A DNA stretch of 64,000 bases from SZUA-309 sp050185825 (GTDB lineage: Bacteria > Pseudomonadota > Gammaproteobacteria > Pseudomonadales > Azotimanducaceae): contig JBFWZA010000024.1 in the NCBI GenBank assembly GCA_050185825.1, positions 7,570-71,569 on the forward strand. The letters are read 5' to 3'. The position numbers were made by a program, and so were the translations under genes. Numbering within the stretch: position 1 is the first letter of the stretch; every line of letters starts with the position of its first letter. Positions 7,727 to 16,841 of the stretch are shown here, piece by piece. The notes beneath the pieces were generated by a model that saw only the letters and a program-made list of their open reading frames with translations, was not told the origin of the DNA and did not search any database.

Positions 7727-10700
7727 ATGTACCACCTAACCAGAATCCGCTCTGCAGCCGCTTTCGCGCTGCTGTTCGGGGTGCTGCCAAGCACGGCGCT
7801 GTACGCGGAGCCATTTGCAGAAGCGGTCCCCGATCGAACCGTCAGCCATGTCGGGGCCAACATCTCGAGCAATCTGCTTACACTCGTCACCTACAGTGGT
7901 CCGAATTTCCCGGCGCCTGAAGAGCCTCACTCCTTCACCATCGTCGGGATTTCCGGTGATCCGGTCGTGAATCTGAATCTGGCCGGTGACCTGCTTACCA
8001 TCGATCCGATTAACGGATCCACCGGTGTCGCGACAGTTCATCTGTTGGCTACGGACGCCGGCGTCGATATGGACATTTTTTTCGATGTGACTGTCACCAA
8101 CGCAGACCCGGTGCTCAGCGGCAGCGGGAATCAGATCGTCGATGAAGGCGTTGTGTTTAACCTGCCTGTTTCCGCGACGGATGGCGACGGCGGCGCGGAT
8201 ACGCTCACTTACAGCCTCGTTTCCGCACCGCCTGGAGCGACCATCAATCCGTCGTCGGGTGCATTCAGCTGGACACCTGCCGAGGCCGATGGCCCCGGAA
8301 CCTACAGCGTGACGATACAGGTTGCGGACACCGCCGGGGGAACGGATACGGATTCCTTCGACATCGATGTGACCGAGGTGAACGAAGCGCCGCTGCTGAG
8401 CGCAATCGGTCCGCAATCGGCGAGTGAGGACGTGCTGCTGTCCTTCACGGTGACGGCGACGGATGCGGACCTGCCGGCCAACGGGCTCACCTACAGCCTG
8501 GACAGCGGCCCGGCGGGTGCGACCATCAACCCGTCCTCGGGTCTGTTCGAGTGGACCCCGGGTGAGAGCGACGGCGGCACGTCGCCGACGGCCACCGTTC
8601 GGGTCACCGACGACGGCGCCGGCCTGCTGTCCGGTACGGCGACGTTCACGATCAACGTTGCGGAGACGAACACGGCCCCGGCGGTGGATTTCATTGCCGA
8701 CCAGGCGGCCTCTGAAGGTACGCTGCTGAGCTTCACGGTCACGGCGTCGGATACCGACAATCCGGCCAACGGGCTGACCTTCAGCCTGGACAGCGCCCCG
8801 GCGGGTGCGACCATCAACCCGTCCTCGGGTCTGTTCGAGTGGACCCCGGGGGAGAGCGACGGCGGCACGGCTCCGACGGCCACCGTTCGGGTCACCGACG
8901 ACGGCGCCGGCCTGCTATCCGGTACGGCAACGTTCACGATCAACGTCGCGGAGACGAACACGGCCCCGGTGATGGACCCCATTTCCGACCGGCCGGCCTC
9001 GGAAGGCGCGTTGCTGAGCTTCACGGTCACGGCGTCGGATACCGACGATCCGGCCAACGGGCTTACCTTCAGTCTGGACAGCGCCCCGGCGGGCGCGACC
9101 ATCGACCCGGGCACGGGCCTGTTCGAGTGGACCCCGGGGGAGAGCGACGGCGGCACGGCACCGACGGCCACCGTTCGGGTCACCGACGACGGCGCCGGCC
9201 TGCTGTCCGGTACGGCAACGTTCACGATCAACGTCGCGGAGACGAACACGGCCCCGGCGGTGGATTTCATCGCCGACCAGTCGGCTTCGGAAGACGCGCT
9301 GCTGAGCTTCACGGTCACCGCGTCGGATACCGACGACCCGGCCAACGGGCTGACCTTCAGCCTGGACAGCGCCCCGGCAGGCGCGACCATCGACCCGACC
9401 TCGGGCCTGTTCGAGTGGACCCCGGGTGAGAGCGACGGCGGCACGGCGCCGACGGCCACCGTTCGGGTCACCGACGACGGCGCCGGCCTGCTGTCCGGCA
9501 CGGCGACGTTCACCATCAACGTCTCCGAGAGCAACGTTGCACCGGTGCTGGATCCCATCTCTGATCAGGCGGCCTCCGAGGGCGCGCTGCTCTCGTTCAC
9601 GGTGACGGCAACGGATGCGGACCTGCCGGCCAACGGGCTCACTTTCAGCCTGGACAGCGCCCCGGCGGGTGCGACCATCGACCCGTCCACGGGCCTGTTC
9701 GAGTGGACCCCGGGCGAGAGCGACGGCGGTACGGCGCCGACGGCGACGGTCCGGGTCACCGACGACGGCGCCGGCTCGCTGTTCTATACGGCAACGTTCA
9801 CCATCAACGTCGCGGAAACCAACGTTGCGCCCACACTGAGCCCCATCGGCGCGCAGTCCGTCAGCGAGGACACCCTGCTGAGCTTCACGGCAGCTGCCGC
9901 GGACAGCGACGTGCCGGCCAACTCCCTCACCTACAGTCTGGATTCCGGTGCGCCGGCAGGTGCTGCCATCGACCCGGTGACGGGGGTGTTCAACTGGACG
10001 CCCATCGAGGCCCAGAGCCCGGGCAGCTACAACGTGACCGTGCGGGTGACCGACGACGGCGCTCCGGCGCTCGACGCGTTCGAAACGCTCACGATCACGG
10101 TCAGCGAGGTCAACGACCCGCCCGTGCTCGTCTCGGGCATTGCCGATCAGGCGATGGATGAAGACGACGCCGTGCTCAACGTGGAAGTGCTGGCGAGCTT
10201 CGACGATCCGGATCTGGCGGATACGCCGCCGGACGTGCTCACCCCGATCGTGCTGAGCAATACGAATCCGGGTCTCGTCACGGTCACCCCGAACGGTTCC
10301 GGGGTCGACCTGGTGCTGACGGCGAATCAGTACGGCACAGCCACCATTACCGTCGCCGCACGTGACAATGCCGGTGCCCAGGCGGCCGATACCTTCGATC
10401 TGGTGGTCAACTCGGTGAACGATCTGGTCCAGGTGACCGGTGGCATCGCGAATGTGGCGGCCAACGAGGACGTGGGCACGATCTCCGTGAGCCTCGCGGG
10501 CGCCTTCGGGGATCTGGACCTCGCCAACGGCGGAGACACGCACACGGTCACCTTTACCAGCTCCAATACCGCGCTGGTATCGCCGACCAACTCGCCGTTG
10601 GCCGCCCTGACCGGGAACATGGACTTCAGCGTGCCGATCAACGCCAACGGCACGGCCACCATCACGGTCACCGCCGAAGATGCGGCGGGTACGCAGGCGG

Positions 10701-13700
10701 TGGAAACGTTCGACATCGTCATCAGCGAGATGACGGATGCACCTGTCGTCGTCGGCTCGGTCGCCGATCAGACGGTGGCCGAGGACACCGCCACGGTCGT
10801 CGTCAGCTTCGCCGGTGTGTTCGATGACCCCGACCTGGCGGACGGCGACGTCCTGTCCTTCTCGGCAAGCCACGACAACCCGTCGCTGATCTCCGGGCTC
10901 AGCATTTCCGGCACGAACCTGACGCTGAACGTGCCCGCGAACCAGAACGGCTCGGCCAATGTGACCCTGCAGGCGGAAGATTCGACCTTCCAGACGGCCA
11001 GCATCACGTTCGTATTCGACGTGACGCCCGTCGACGACGATCCGTTCGTGACCAGCCCGGTCGCGGACATCAACACCTACGAAGACGACCCGACGGTGTT
11101 CACCATCGACCTGGCCAACGTCTTCGACGATCCGGACATTCTCACGAACGGTGACTCGCTGACGTTTGCCGCATCGGATACCAATCCGGCGCTGTTTGCG
11201 ACCAACACCCTTTCGGGGACGGAGCTGAGCCTGATGCTGGCGCCGGACCAGAACGGCAGCTCGCTGTTCACGCTGACGGCGACGGACAGCACCGGGCGCA
11301 CCGCGACGGAGACGTTCACCTTCAACGCTGCCGGTGTGAACGACATCCCCGTGCCGTCGGACGACTTTGCCGGTCCGTACCCGGAAGACCCGGGTACCAT
11401 CGTCATCGCGGTGATGGCCAACGACTATCTCGCTGAGCAGCCCACGGGTATCTCGTCCGCGGGTGTGGACGGCAACAGCGAGAGCACGCCGACCATCGTG
11501 CTCGATCCGCTGGACAACCCCATCAGCCAGCCAAACGGCACCGTGGTCGTCAGCGGCAGCGTCATCGAGTACACACCGAAGGCCGACTTCTTCGGTACCG
11601 ACTACTTCACCTACCGCCTGGTCGACAACGACGGCGACGTCTCGCCGCCGGCGACGGTGACGATCTCGGTCAACATGCAGAACGACCCGCCTGTGGGCCA
11701 GCAGGAACGGACGTTCGCGATGTACGAGAACGGCGTGCTCACCATCGATGCGCTCAACGGCGTGATGGTCGGTGCCTACGACGTGGACGGCGCGTTGCTC
11801 GACGGTTCCGGCAATCCGGTCGGCTCGCCAATGTTCTGGACGGTCACCAACAACCCCAGCATGGGGACCATCCCGTACACGGATCCGGTGACGGGTGAGT
11901 TCACTTACGAGCCGTTCCTGAACTTCACCGGTGAAGACACGTTCACCTACCGGCTGTTCGACGGCACGGACGTGAGCGAGGAGTACGTGGTCCGCGTGAT
12001 CGTGAATCCGATTCCGCCGCCCGTTCCGCCGCCACCGCCGGGTCAGGTAGCCGTGAACTTCAACGTCGCCAACGTGCCGCTCGAGCAGGCCTCCTCGGTG
12101 TCACCCAACGTCATGGTGATCCTGGACGATTCGGGCAGCATGGACTGGAACCTGAGCGTGTCGGGCAACGACGAGAACGGCGGGATGACGCTGGACAATT
12201 CCGCGGCCACCTCCGGAGGCCGGCGGAACGTTACCGGGTACCTGTATCTCTACGGCCTGCCGAACAACGTTTTCTCGGCGACGAGCGGCAACGGCCGGAT
12301 TCTGCCCACGGAGGAAGCGCTGGCCGCGGATTCCGACACGGACAACAACCGCTACGGTGTCTGGCGCGCCCGCAACCATCTCTACAACGCCCTCTACTAC
12401 AACCCGCAGGTGCGGTATCTTCCGTGGCGGGGACAGGACCTCACCAACAGTGAGTTCACCAATGCGGACTGGCGTGCGGTGCGGATCGATCCGCTGGATT
12501 CCACGCGGACCATCGACCTGGCAGTGCCGCATGAGTACCGTTCCTACAACGTACCGGAATGGGACAGCACCGGCGGCACCACCACGGTTCGGGTAGAAAA
12601 CTCCGAGGCGGTCTACATCCCGCGCTACTACACCACCACCGCGACGCCACCACTGGACTGGAACGACCCGCATACCCTGGTGGAAATCCGTGCGGCCAAC
12701 GCCCCCTTCGTCGGCGGACCGGCACGGGAAGACTGTGCCGGTGACGGCAACCCCATGGACTGCTCGTTCGCGGAGGAAATTCAGAACTTCGCCAACTGGT
12801 TCCAGTACTACCGGTCGCGGGAGTACACCACCAAGGCATCCGTGGGCAGTGTCATCGCCAACGTCCAGGACATCCGCGTGGGCTTCGACACCATCAGCGA
12901 GCGCCGCTCCGAGCCCGTTCGTGACATGAACGAGCTGCACACGGAGGGCAACAAGAAGACACTGCTGGACGACATCTACCGGGTGAACTCCTCGGGCGGT
13001 ACGCCGCTGCGGCGTTCGCTCGAGCGTGCCGGTCAGACCTTCCGCTGCTCCGCCGGATCGGCCAACTGCCCGATCCTGCCGGCACCGGACGGTCAGTGTC
13101 AGCAGAACTTCGCGCTGCTCTTCTCCGACGGTTACTGGAACGGCAACACGCCGTTCACGGCCAGCGGCAACCGGGACGGTGACAACAACACTGTCTGGGA
13201 TGGCGGGCGCTATGCGGACTCCGTGTCCTCCACGCTGGCCGACGTCGCCATGTACTACTACGAGAACGACCTCCAGCCTTCGCTGGACGACGTCGTGCCG
13301 CTGGCTTCCCGCGATCTGCTGGGGGCGCCTTCCGGCACCTTCACGGCCGCGTTCAACACCATGCATCAGCACATGAAGACGTACACCATCGCCTTCGGTG
13401 TGACCGGCACGGTAGATCCGTCCACGATCCCGGCAACGGTCACCGCACCGTTTGCGTGGCCGTCGCCTCTGTCCGGCTCGCCGGAGAAGATCGACGACAT
13501 GATGCACGCCGCGGTCAACGGCCGCGGTCAGTTCCTCAATGCCCGGGACCCGGTGGCGCTGCAGGAAGCTTTCGAGCAGGCCTTCCTGGAATTCTCGTCC
13601 GCGGCGTCGTCGACCTCGGCTGCGGCATTCAACTCCACGTCGCTGCGGGAAGGCACGCTCCTGTATCGCGGTTTCTACGACCTGCGCAACAACACCGGCG

Positions 13701-15820
13701 AGCTCACCGCAACACCGGTCGACAACGACGGCACGCTGCAGAACTGCACCATCGATCCCACCAACTGCTGGTGGGCTTCCGAGCAGCTCAACCCCGTGCA
13801 CATCGTGCCCAACAACCGGGTGATCGTGACCTCGCACTCGACCACGGGTGATGGCGTGCCGTTCCGGCAGCCTTCGCTCGCGCCTGAGCAGCAGCTGATG
13901 ATGAGCGCCATCGAGGTGAACTACCTGCGGGGCGCCCGCGGCGACGAGAATCCCACCGGCACCCTGCGGCAGCGGCCGACGACCGACGGTCTGCTCGGCG
14001 ATATCGTGAACTCGAGCCCGATCTTCGTCGGCTCGCCGAGCTCGATCAACCGGGATCAGACGCCGTATCCGCTCACGGACCTCTACTCCACCTTCGCGGC
14101 AGGAGCCTACTCGAGGACACCGGTGGTCTACGTGGGTGCCAACGACGGCATGCTGCACGGCTTCAACGCCACCACGGGCCGCGAGGTATTCGCCTACGTG
14201 CCGAACAAGATCATGGACACCAGTCGCCGGTATCACAACGATCTGGAGGACTTCACGTCGCCGTTCTATCAGCACAAGTTCTATGTCGATCTGACGCCGA
14301 GCCTCAATGACGTGTACATGCGACCGAACCGCGCGGCTACCGGCAAGAGCTGGATCACGCTGCTGGTCGGTGGTCTCGGCGCCGGCGGCAAGGGCTACTA
14401 CGCCCTGAACGTCACCGATCCGGCGGTGCAGTTCTCCTCCGAGGTCAACGCGGCCGCCACGTCGGTGCTGTGGGAGTTCACGGACGAGGACGATACCTAT
14501 CCGATCAACTGCCCGATGCGGTCGGAAACCGCCTGCCCGGGTGCGCTGCTCGGTGGTGGTTCCATCACGGATCCCGACGGTCTGCCCGTCAAGGATCTGG
14601 GCCTCGCGCTGCAGCAGCCGAGCATCGTGATGACCAACGTCAACGACGGTGGGGACAAGGAGTGGGCGGCCATCTTCGGCAACGGCCTCAACTCCACCGC
14701 CGGTGTCGCCAAGCTCTACGTCCTGCTGGTGAATAGAGGGGTGGACGGATGGCAGGCCGGTGACGTCATCAAGCTCGACACCGGCGCGGGCGTCCCGACG
14801 TCCGGGCCGCTGACCGGCTATCCGAACGGTCTGGGTACCACCACGTCGGTGGACGTGGACCTGGACGGCACGGTGGATCTGGTCTACGGAGGCGACCGGC
14901 TGGGCAACCTGTACCGGTTCAACATCCAGGATCCGAACCCGGGCAACTGGACCGTCACGCGACTGTTCACGGCCACCTATGACGATGGCGGCGGCCCGGT
15001 GATTCAGCCGATCCTCTCCAAGCCCACGGTGACCAAGCACCCGACGGAGGATGGCTTCCTGATCACCTTCGGCACGGGCAGCCACGTTGCCCGCGAGGAC
15101 GCGGACAGCGAAGACATTCAGTCGATCTACACGATCTGGGATCGGGTAGTGTCTTCGCCGGCGACCGCGCTGCCGGATTCCAAGGCGTTGCGCCTGGTGG
15201 AGCAGACCATCACCAACGTGGTGGACGATTCCACCGGCACGCCGGAAACCCGCAGGATTCTCTCCGAGAACGCCGTGAACTACACGCCGGAGAGCGGTGT
15301 GCCGGGCACCTACGGCTGGTACATCGACTTCGACATGCCGCGGGCCACGTCCACGACGTCCGGGGCGTCGAACCTGGATGGTTCCGGCTACGCGCCTCCA
15401 GCCCCGCAGTTCCCGGGTGAGAAGGCGATCCGTCGGATGCTGTTCCGTGATGGCGTGATCATCGCCACCACCATTCTGCCGAGCATCGGCACGACGAGCT
15501 GCTTCGGCTCCCGGCCCGGTTCGATCATGCTGATCGACGCCGCCACCGGTGGCAACCCGTCGTTCCCGCTGATCGACTTCAACAACGACGGCTACGTCGA
15601 TGACGGCGATCTGGTGGACTTCAACGGCCAGACCTATGCCGCCGGACTGCTGTTCGATCAGGACGCGCTCGACGGCTCGCTGGTGGATCCCTCCATCCTC
15701 GGTGGTGAGGGCGACACGGACTTCCTGTTCATCAGCGGTGGTAACGACACCACGTCCTTCCGGATACTGGATCCGAACGACAACCGCACCGGTCGCCTGT
15801 CCTGGCAGGAACTGGATTGA
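7727..15820 (+). CDS. pilY1: Giant PilY1-type pilus tip adhesin with tandem cadherin/Ig-like repeats
   Basis: PilY1 is the calcium-dependent tip adhesin and assembly/retraction modulator of type IV pili. This copy has 2697 residues, about twice the usual 1100-1500. A signal peptide (cleavage near TALYA/EP, residue 28) leads into about 1400 residues of repeats: seven He_PIG-like Ig modules (residues 125-800; five of them near identical, 225-704), about four 100-residue modules with DPDLADGD-type acidic turns (800-1205), then two more beta modules. A Pro-rich linker (PPPVPPPPPG, about 1430) precedes the standard PilY1 part: a von Willebrand A domain with MIDAS DDSGSMD (about 1466), STP loop (about 1757) and SDG (about 1797), then the PilC/PilY1 beta-propeller starting with VVYVGANDGMLHGF (about 2132). 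A calcium loop DVDLDGTVD lies near 2375 and a second acidic loop DFNNDGYVDDGD near 2618. SD GAGGAG precedes the ATG. Confidence 0.9.
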   Translation: MYHLTRIRSAAAFALLFGVLPSTALYAEPFAEAVPDRTVSHVGANISSNLLTLVTYSGPNFPAPEEPHSFTIVGISGDPVVNLNLAGDLLTIDPINGSTGVATVHLLATDAGVDMDIFFDVTVTNADPVLSGSGNQIVDEGVVFNLPVSATDGDGGADTLTYSLVSAPPGATINPSSGAFSWTPAEADGPGTYSVTIQVADTAGGTDTDSFDIDVTEVNEAPLLSAIGPQSASEDVLLSFTVTATDADLPANGLTYSLDSGPAGATINPSSGLFEWTPGESDGGTSPTATVRVTDDGAGLLSGTATFTINVAETNTAPAVDFIADQAASEGTLLSFTVTASDTDNPANGLTFSLDSAPAGATINPSSGLFEWTPGESDGGTAPTATVRVTDDGAGLLSGTATFTINVAETNTAPVMDPISDRPASEGALLSFTVTASDTDDPANGLTFSLDSAPAGATIDPGTGLFEWTPGESDGGTAPTATVRVTDDGAGLLSGTATFTINVAETNTAPAVDFIADQSASEDALLSFTVTASDTDDPANGLTFSLDSAPAGATIDPTSGLFEWTPGESDGGTAPTATVRVTDDGAGLLSGTATFTINVSESNVAPVLDPISDQAASEGALLSFTVTATDADLPANGLTFSLDSAPAGATIDPSTGLFEWTPGESDGGTAPTATVRVTDDGAGSLFYTATFTINVAETNVAPTLSPIGAQSVSEDTLLSFTAAAADSDVPANSLTYSLDSGAPAGAAIDPVTGVFNWTPIEAQSPGSYNVTVRVTDDGAPALDAFETLTITVSEVNDPPVLVSGIADQAMDEDDAVLNVEVLASFDDPDLADTPPDVLTPIVLSNTNPGLVTVTPNGSGVDLVLTANQYGTATITVAARDNAGAQAADTFDLVVNSVNDLVQVTGGIANVAANEDVGTISVSLAGAFGDLDLANGGDTHTVTFTSSNTALVSPTNSPLAALTGNMDFSVPINANGTATITVTAEDAAGTQAVETFDIVISEMTDAPVVVGSVADQTVAEDTATVVVSFAGVFDDPDLADGDVLSFSASHDNPSLISGLSISGTNLTLNVPANQNGSANVTLQAEDSTFQTASITFVFDVTPVDDDPFVTSPVADINTYEDDPTVFTIDLANVFDDPDILTNGDSLTFAASDTNPALFATNTLSGTELSLMLAPDQNGSSLFTLTATDSTGRTATETFTFNAAGVNDIPVPSDDFAGPYPEDPGTIVIAVMANDYLAEQPTGISSAGVDGNSESTPTIVLDPLDNPISQPNGTVVVSGSVIEYTPKADFFGTDYFTYRLVDNDGDVSPPATVTISVNMQNDPPVGQQERTFAMYENGVLTIDALNGVMVGAYDVDGALLDGSGNPVGSPMFWTVTNNPSMGTIPYTDPVTGEFTYEPFLNFTGEDTFTYRLFDGTDVSEEYVVRVIVNPIPPPVPPPPPGQVAVNFNVANVPLEQASSVSPNVMVILDDSGSMDWNLSVSGNDENGGMTLDNSAATSGGRRNVTGYLYLYGLPNNVFSATSGNGRILPTEEALAADSDTDNNRYGVWRARNHLYNALYYNPQVRYLPWRGQDLTNSEFTNADWRAVRIDPLDSTRTIDLAVPHEYRSYNVPEWDSTGGTTTVRVENSEAVYIPRYYTTTATPPLDWNDPHTLVEIRAANAPFVGGPAREDCAGDGNPMDCSFAEEIQNFANWFQYYRSREYTTKASVGSVIANVQDIRVGFDTISERRSEPVRDMNELHTEGNKKTLLDDIYRVNSSGGTPLRRSLERAGQTFRCSAGSANCPILPAPDGQCQQNFALLFSDGYWNGNTPFTASGNRDGDNNTVWDGGRYADSVSSTLADVAMYYYENDLQPSLDDVVPLASRDLLGAPSGTFTAAFNTMHQHMKTYTIAFGVTGTVDPSTIPATVTAPFAWPSPLSGSPEKIDDMMHAAVNGRGQFLNARDPVALQEAFEQAFLEFSSAASSTSAAAFNSTSLREGTLLYRGFYDLRNNTGELTATPVDNDGTLQNCTIDPTNCWWASEQLNPVHIVPNNRVIVTSHSTTGDGVPFRQPSLAPEQQLMMSAIEVNYLRGARGDENPTGTLRQRPTTDGLLGDIVNSSPIFVGSPSSINRDQTPYPLTDLYSTFAAGAYSRTPVVYVGANDGMLHGFNATTGREVFAYVPNKIMDTSRRYHNDLEDFTSPFYQHKFYVDLTPSLNDVYMRPNRAATGKSWITLLVGGLGAGGKGYYALNVTDPAVQFSSEVNAAATSVLWEFTDEDDTYPINCPMRSETACPGALLGGGSITDPDGLPVKDLGLALQQPSIVMTNVNDGGDKEWAAIFGNGLNSTAGVAKLYVLLVNRGVDGWQAGDVIKLDTGAGVPTSGPLTGYPNGLGTTTSVDVDLDGTVDLVYGGDRLGNLYRFNIQDPNPGNWTVTRLFTATYDDGGGPVIQPILSKPTVTKHPTEDGFLITFGTGSHVAREDADSEDIQSIYTIWDRVVSSPATALPDSKALRLVEQTITNVVDDSTGTPETRRILSENAVNYTPESGVPGTYGWYIDFDMPRATSTTSGASNLDGSGYAPPAPQFPGEKAIRRMLFRDGVIIATTILPSIGTTSCFGSRPGSIMLIDAATGGNPSFPLIDFNNDGYVDDGDLVDFNGQTYAAGLLFDQDALDGSLVDPSILGGEGDTDFLFISGGNDTTSFRILDPNDNRTGRLSWQELD
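8401..9840 (+). repeat. Five tandem 288-bp repeats inside pilY1
   Basis: The segment coding LFEWTPGESDGG recurs with its first base at 8543, 8831, 9119, 9407 and 9695, exactly 288 bp (96 codons) apart each time. Copies are near identical at the DNA level over long stretches, while flanking modules (matching points near 8261 and 9986) are clearly diverged and have slightly different spacing (282 and 291 bp). This pattern points to recent duplication or gene conversion within the array. Boundaries are approximate because the phase of the repeat is arbitrary. Confidence 0.92.
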
Positions 15821-15834
15821 GCGAGGAGTAACCC

Positions 15835-16179
15835 ATGAAACGCCTGAAATCCCTGCTGACCGTTGCCCTGCTGGCCGCAGCCTCGCTGCTCGCCGGCGGG
15901 GCCGCTGCCCAGAGCCTCGACCCGGCACTCGCGCCGGTGACGGAGCGGGAAGGGACGATCCAGCAGCTCGAGTTCGCCGACAACAGCATGATCTTCGACG
16001 GGAACCGGTACTACATGGCGCCGGATCTCGTCGTGGAGATCCGCGGCACCCATGGCGCCTTCACCATGCTCCAGGCAGGGATGAAGGCCAGGATCGTCTA
16101 TCGCGTCATCTCCGGCTCGCGGCGCGAGGTGTTCCAGATCGAGCAGCTGCCCGACAACTACGACGTCGAAGGTGTGTGA
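15835..16179 (+). CDS. pilY2: Small exported PilY2-like protein
   Basis: A 114-residue protein with a Sec signal peptide (cleavage near GGAAAQ/S, residue 26) and a mature part of about 90 residues predicted to be a small beta barrel (EGTIQQLEFADNSMIFDGNRY). It begins 14 bases after pilY1 with GAGGAG just ahead. Size and position match PilY2 of Pseudomonas (115 residues, right after pilY1). Its molecular function is not established. I rely on context and length more than on a specific motif. Confidence 0.6.
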   Translation: MKRLKSLLTVALLAAASLLAGGAAAQSLDPALAPVTEREGTIQQLEFADNSMIFDGNRYYMAPDLVVEIRGTHGAFTMLQAGMKARIVYRVISGSRREVFQIEQLPDNYDVEGV

Positions 16180-16188
16180 GCTCCGGAC

Positions 16189-16746
16189 TCAGCAGGCCAG
16201 CGGCTCGCCGTTGGCCTGTTCGTCCACACCATCGCCATCACTGTCTCTGGACAGGGCCGTGCGCCCCTGGATGTTGATGATCAGCACCTTGCCATAGCGC
16301 GGGTCCCTGCTGGCCGGGCAGTAGCGGAAGCTGCCGTTCTGCCAGTTCGTATAACCCTCCACCCTGAACTGCAGGAAGTTCTGTCGCCGGAAAGCGCGCC
16401 AGTCGAGCCGCTCACCCGGATCCAGCGCAGCCTGGTAGGCAAGGACGGCCTCTGCCGGCTGCCGGACGCCGTCCCGATTGGTATCGGAAAACGTCATGAT
16501 TCCGGACGCCCAGTCCTGGCTGTCCAGGCATGTCTCCCCCTCGGCGGGGCAGACCGTAACCCAGCGCCCGGTGGTGACTGCGGCATGTCTGGCGTGCCGG
16601 ATGAGCGCGACCAGCGCGTTGATCCTGCTGGCAGTGCGGGTTTGCTCCGCGAGGCTCTGCATCGACGGCCGTGCGAGCCAGACCAGGCAGCCGGCCACCA
16701 CCAGGGCAATCAGCAGTTCGAGGAGGGTGAATCCCGGGCACTTCAT
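16189..16746 (-). CDS. fimT: Type IV pilus pseudopilin, GspH/FimT family
   Basis: Second GspH-type pseudopilin, 185 residues. The leader is very short (MKCPG), then FTLLELLIALVV with Phe +1 and Glu +5. The helix continues into SRINALVALIRHARHAAVTTGR, a GspH hallmark, followed by a Cys-bearing strand (VTVCPAEGETC) and a final Cys at the C terminus. Two acidic turns (SDTNRDGV and DSDGDGVDE) look like calcium-type loops. Downstream of pilR on the same strand, it keeps the bamD-pilS-pilR-fimT order of Pseudomonas, and it converges with pilY2 with a 9-bp gap. Legionella FimT is known to bind DNA in transformation; whether this one does is open. Confidence 0.75.
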   Translation of the reverse strand: MKCPGFTLLELLIALVVAGCLVWLARPSMQSLAEQTRTASRINALVALIRHARHAAVTTGRWVTVCPAEGETCLDSQDWASGIMTFSDTNRDGVRQPAEAVLAYQAALDPGERLDWRAFRRQNFLQFRVEGYTNWQNGSFRYCPASRDPRYGKVLIINIQGRTALSRDSDGDGVDEQANGEPLAC

Positions 16747-16841
16747 GCCGGGGCAGCTTAGGCCGTCGACGTCGATTCCGACGTGCGACCTTGGCGCGGT
16801 GGTGTGCGGGTTGCCGCCGGTTCAGAGCGGCGCCCGGGCGG

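Noticed and set aside
8401..9840. Regular repeats that could suggest a CRISPR or satellite array
   Set aside because: Units are 288 bp, in frame, protein coding and without unique spacers; they are protein domains of PilY1.
12101..15928. A 1275-codon open frame on the minus strand under pilY1
   Set aside because: It is a shadow of a long GC-rich gene. Its product is rich in Arg, His, Val and Gln with no domain, while the plus frame encodes clear VWA and propeller motifs.
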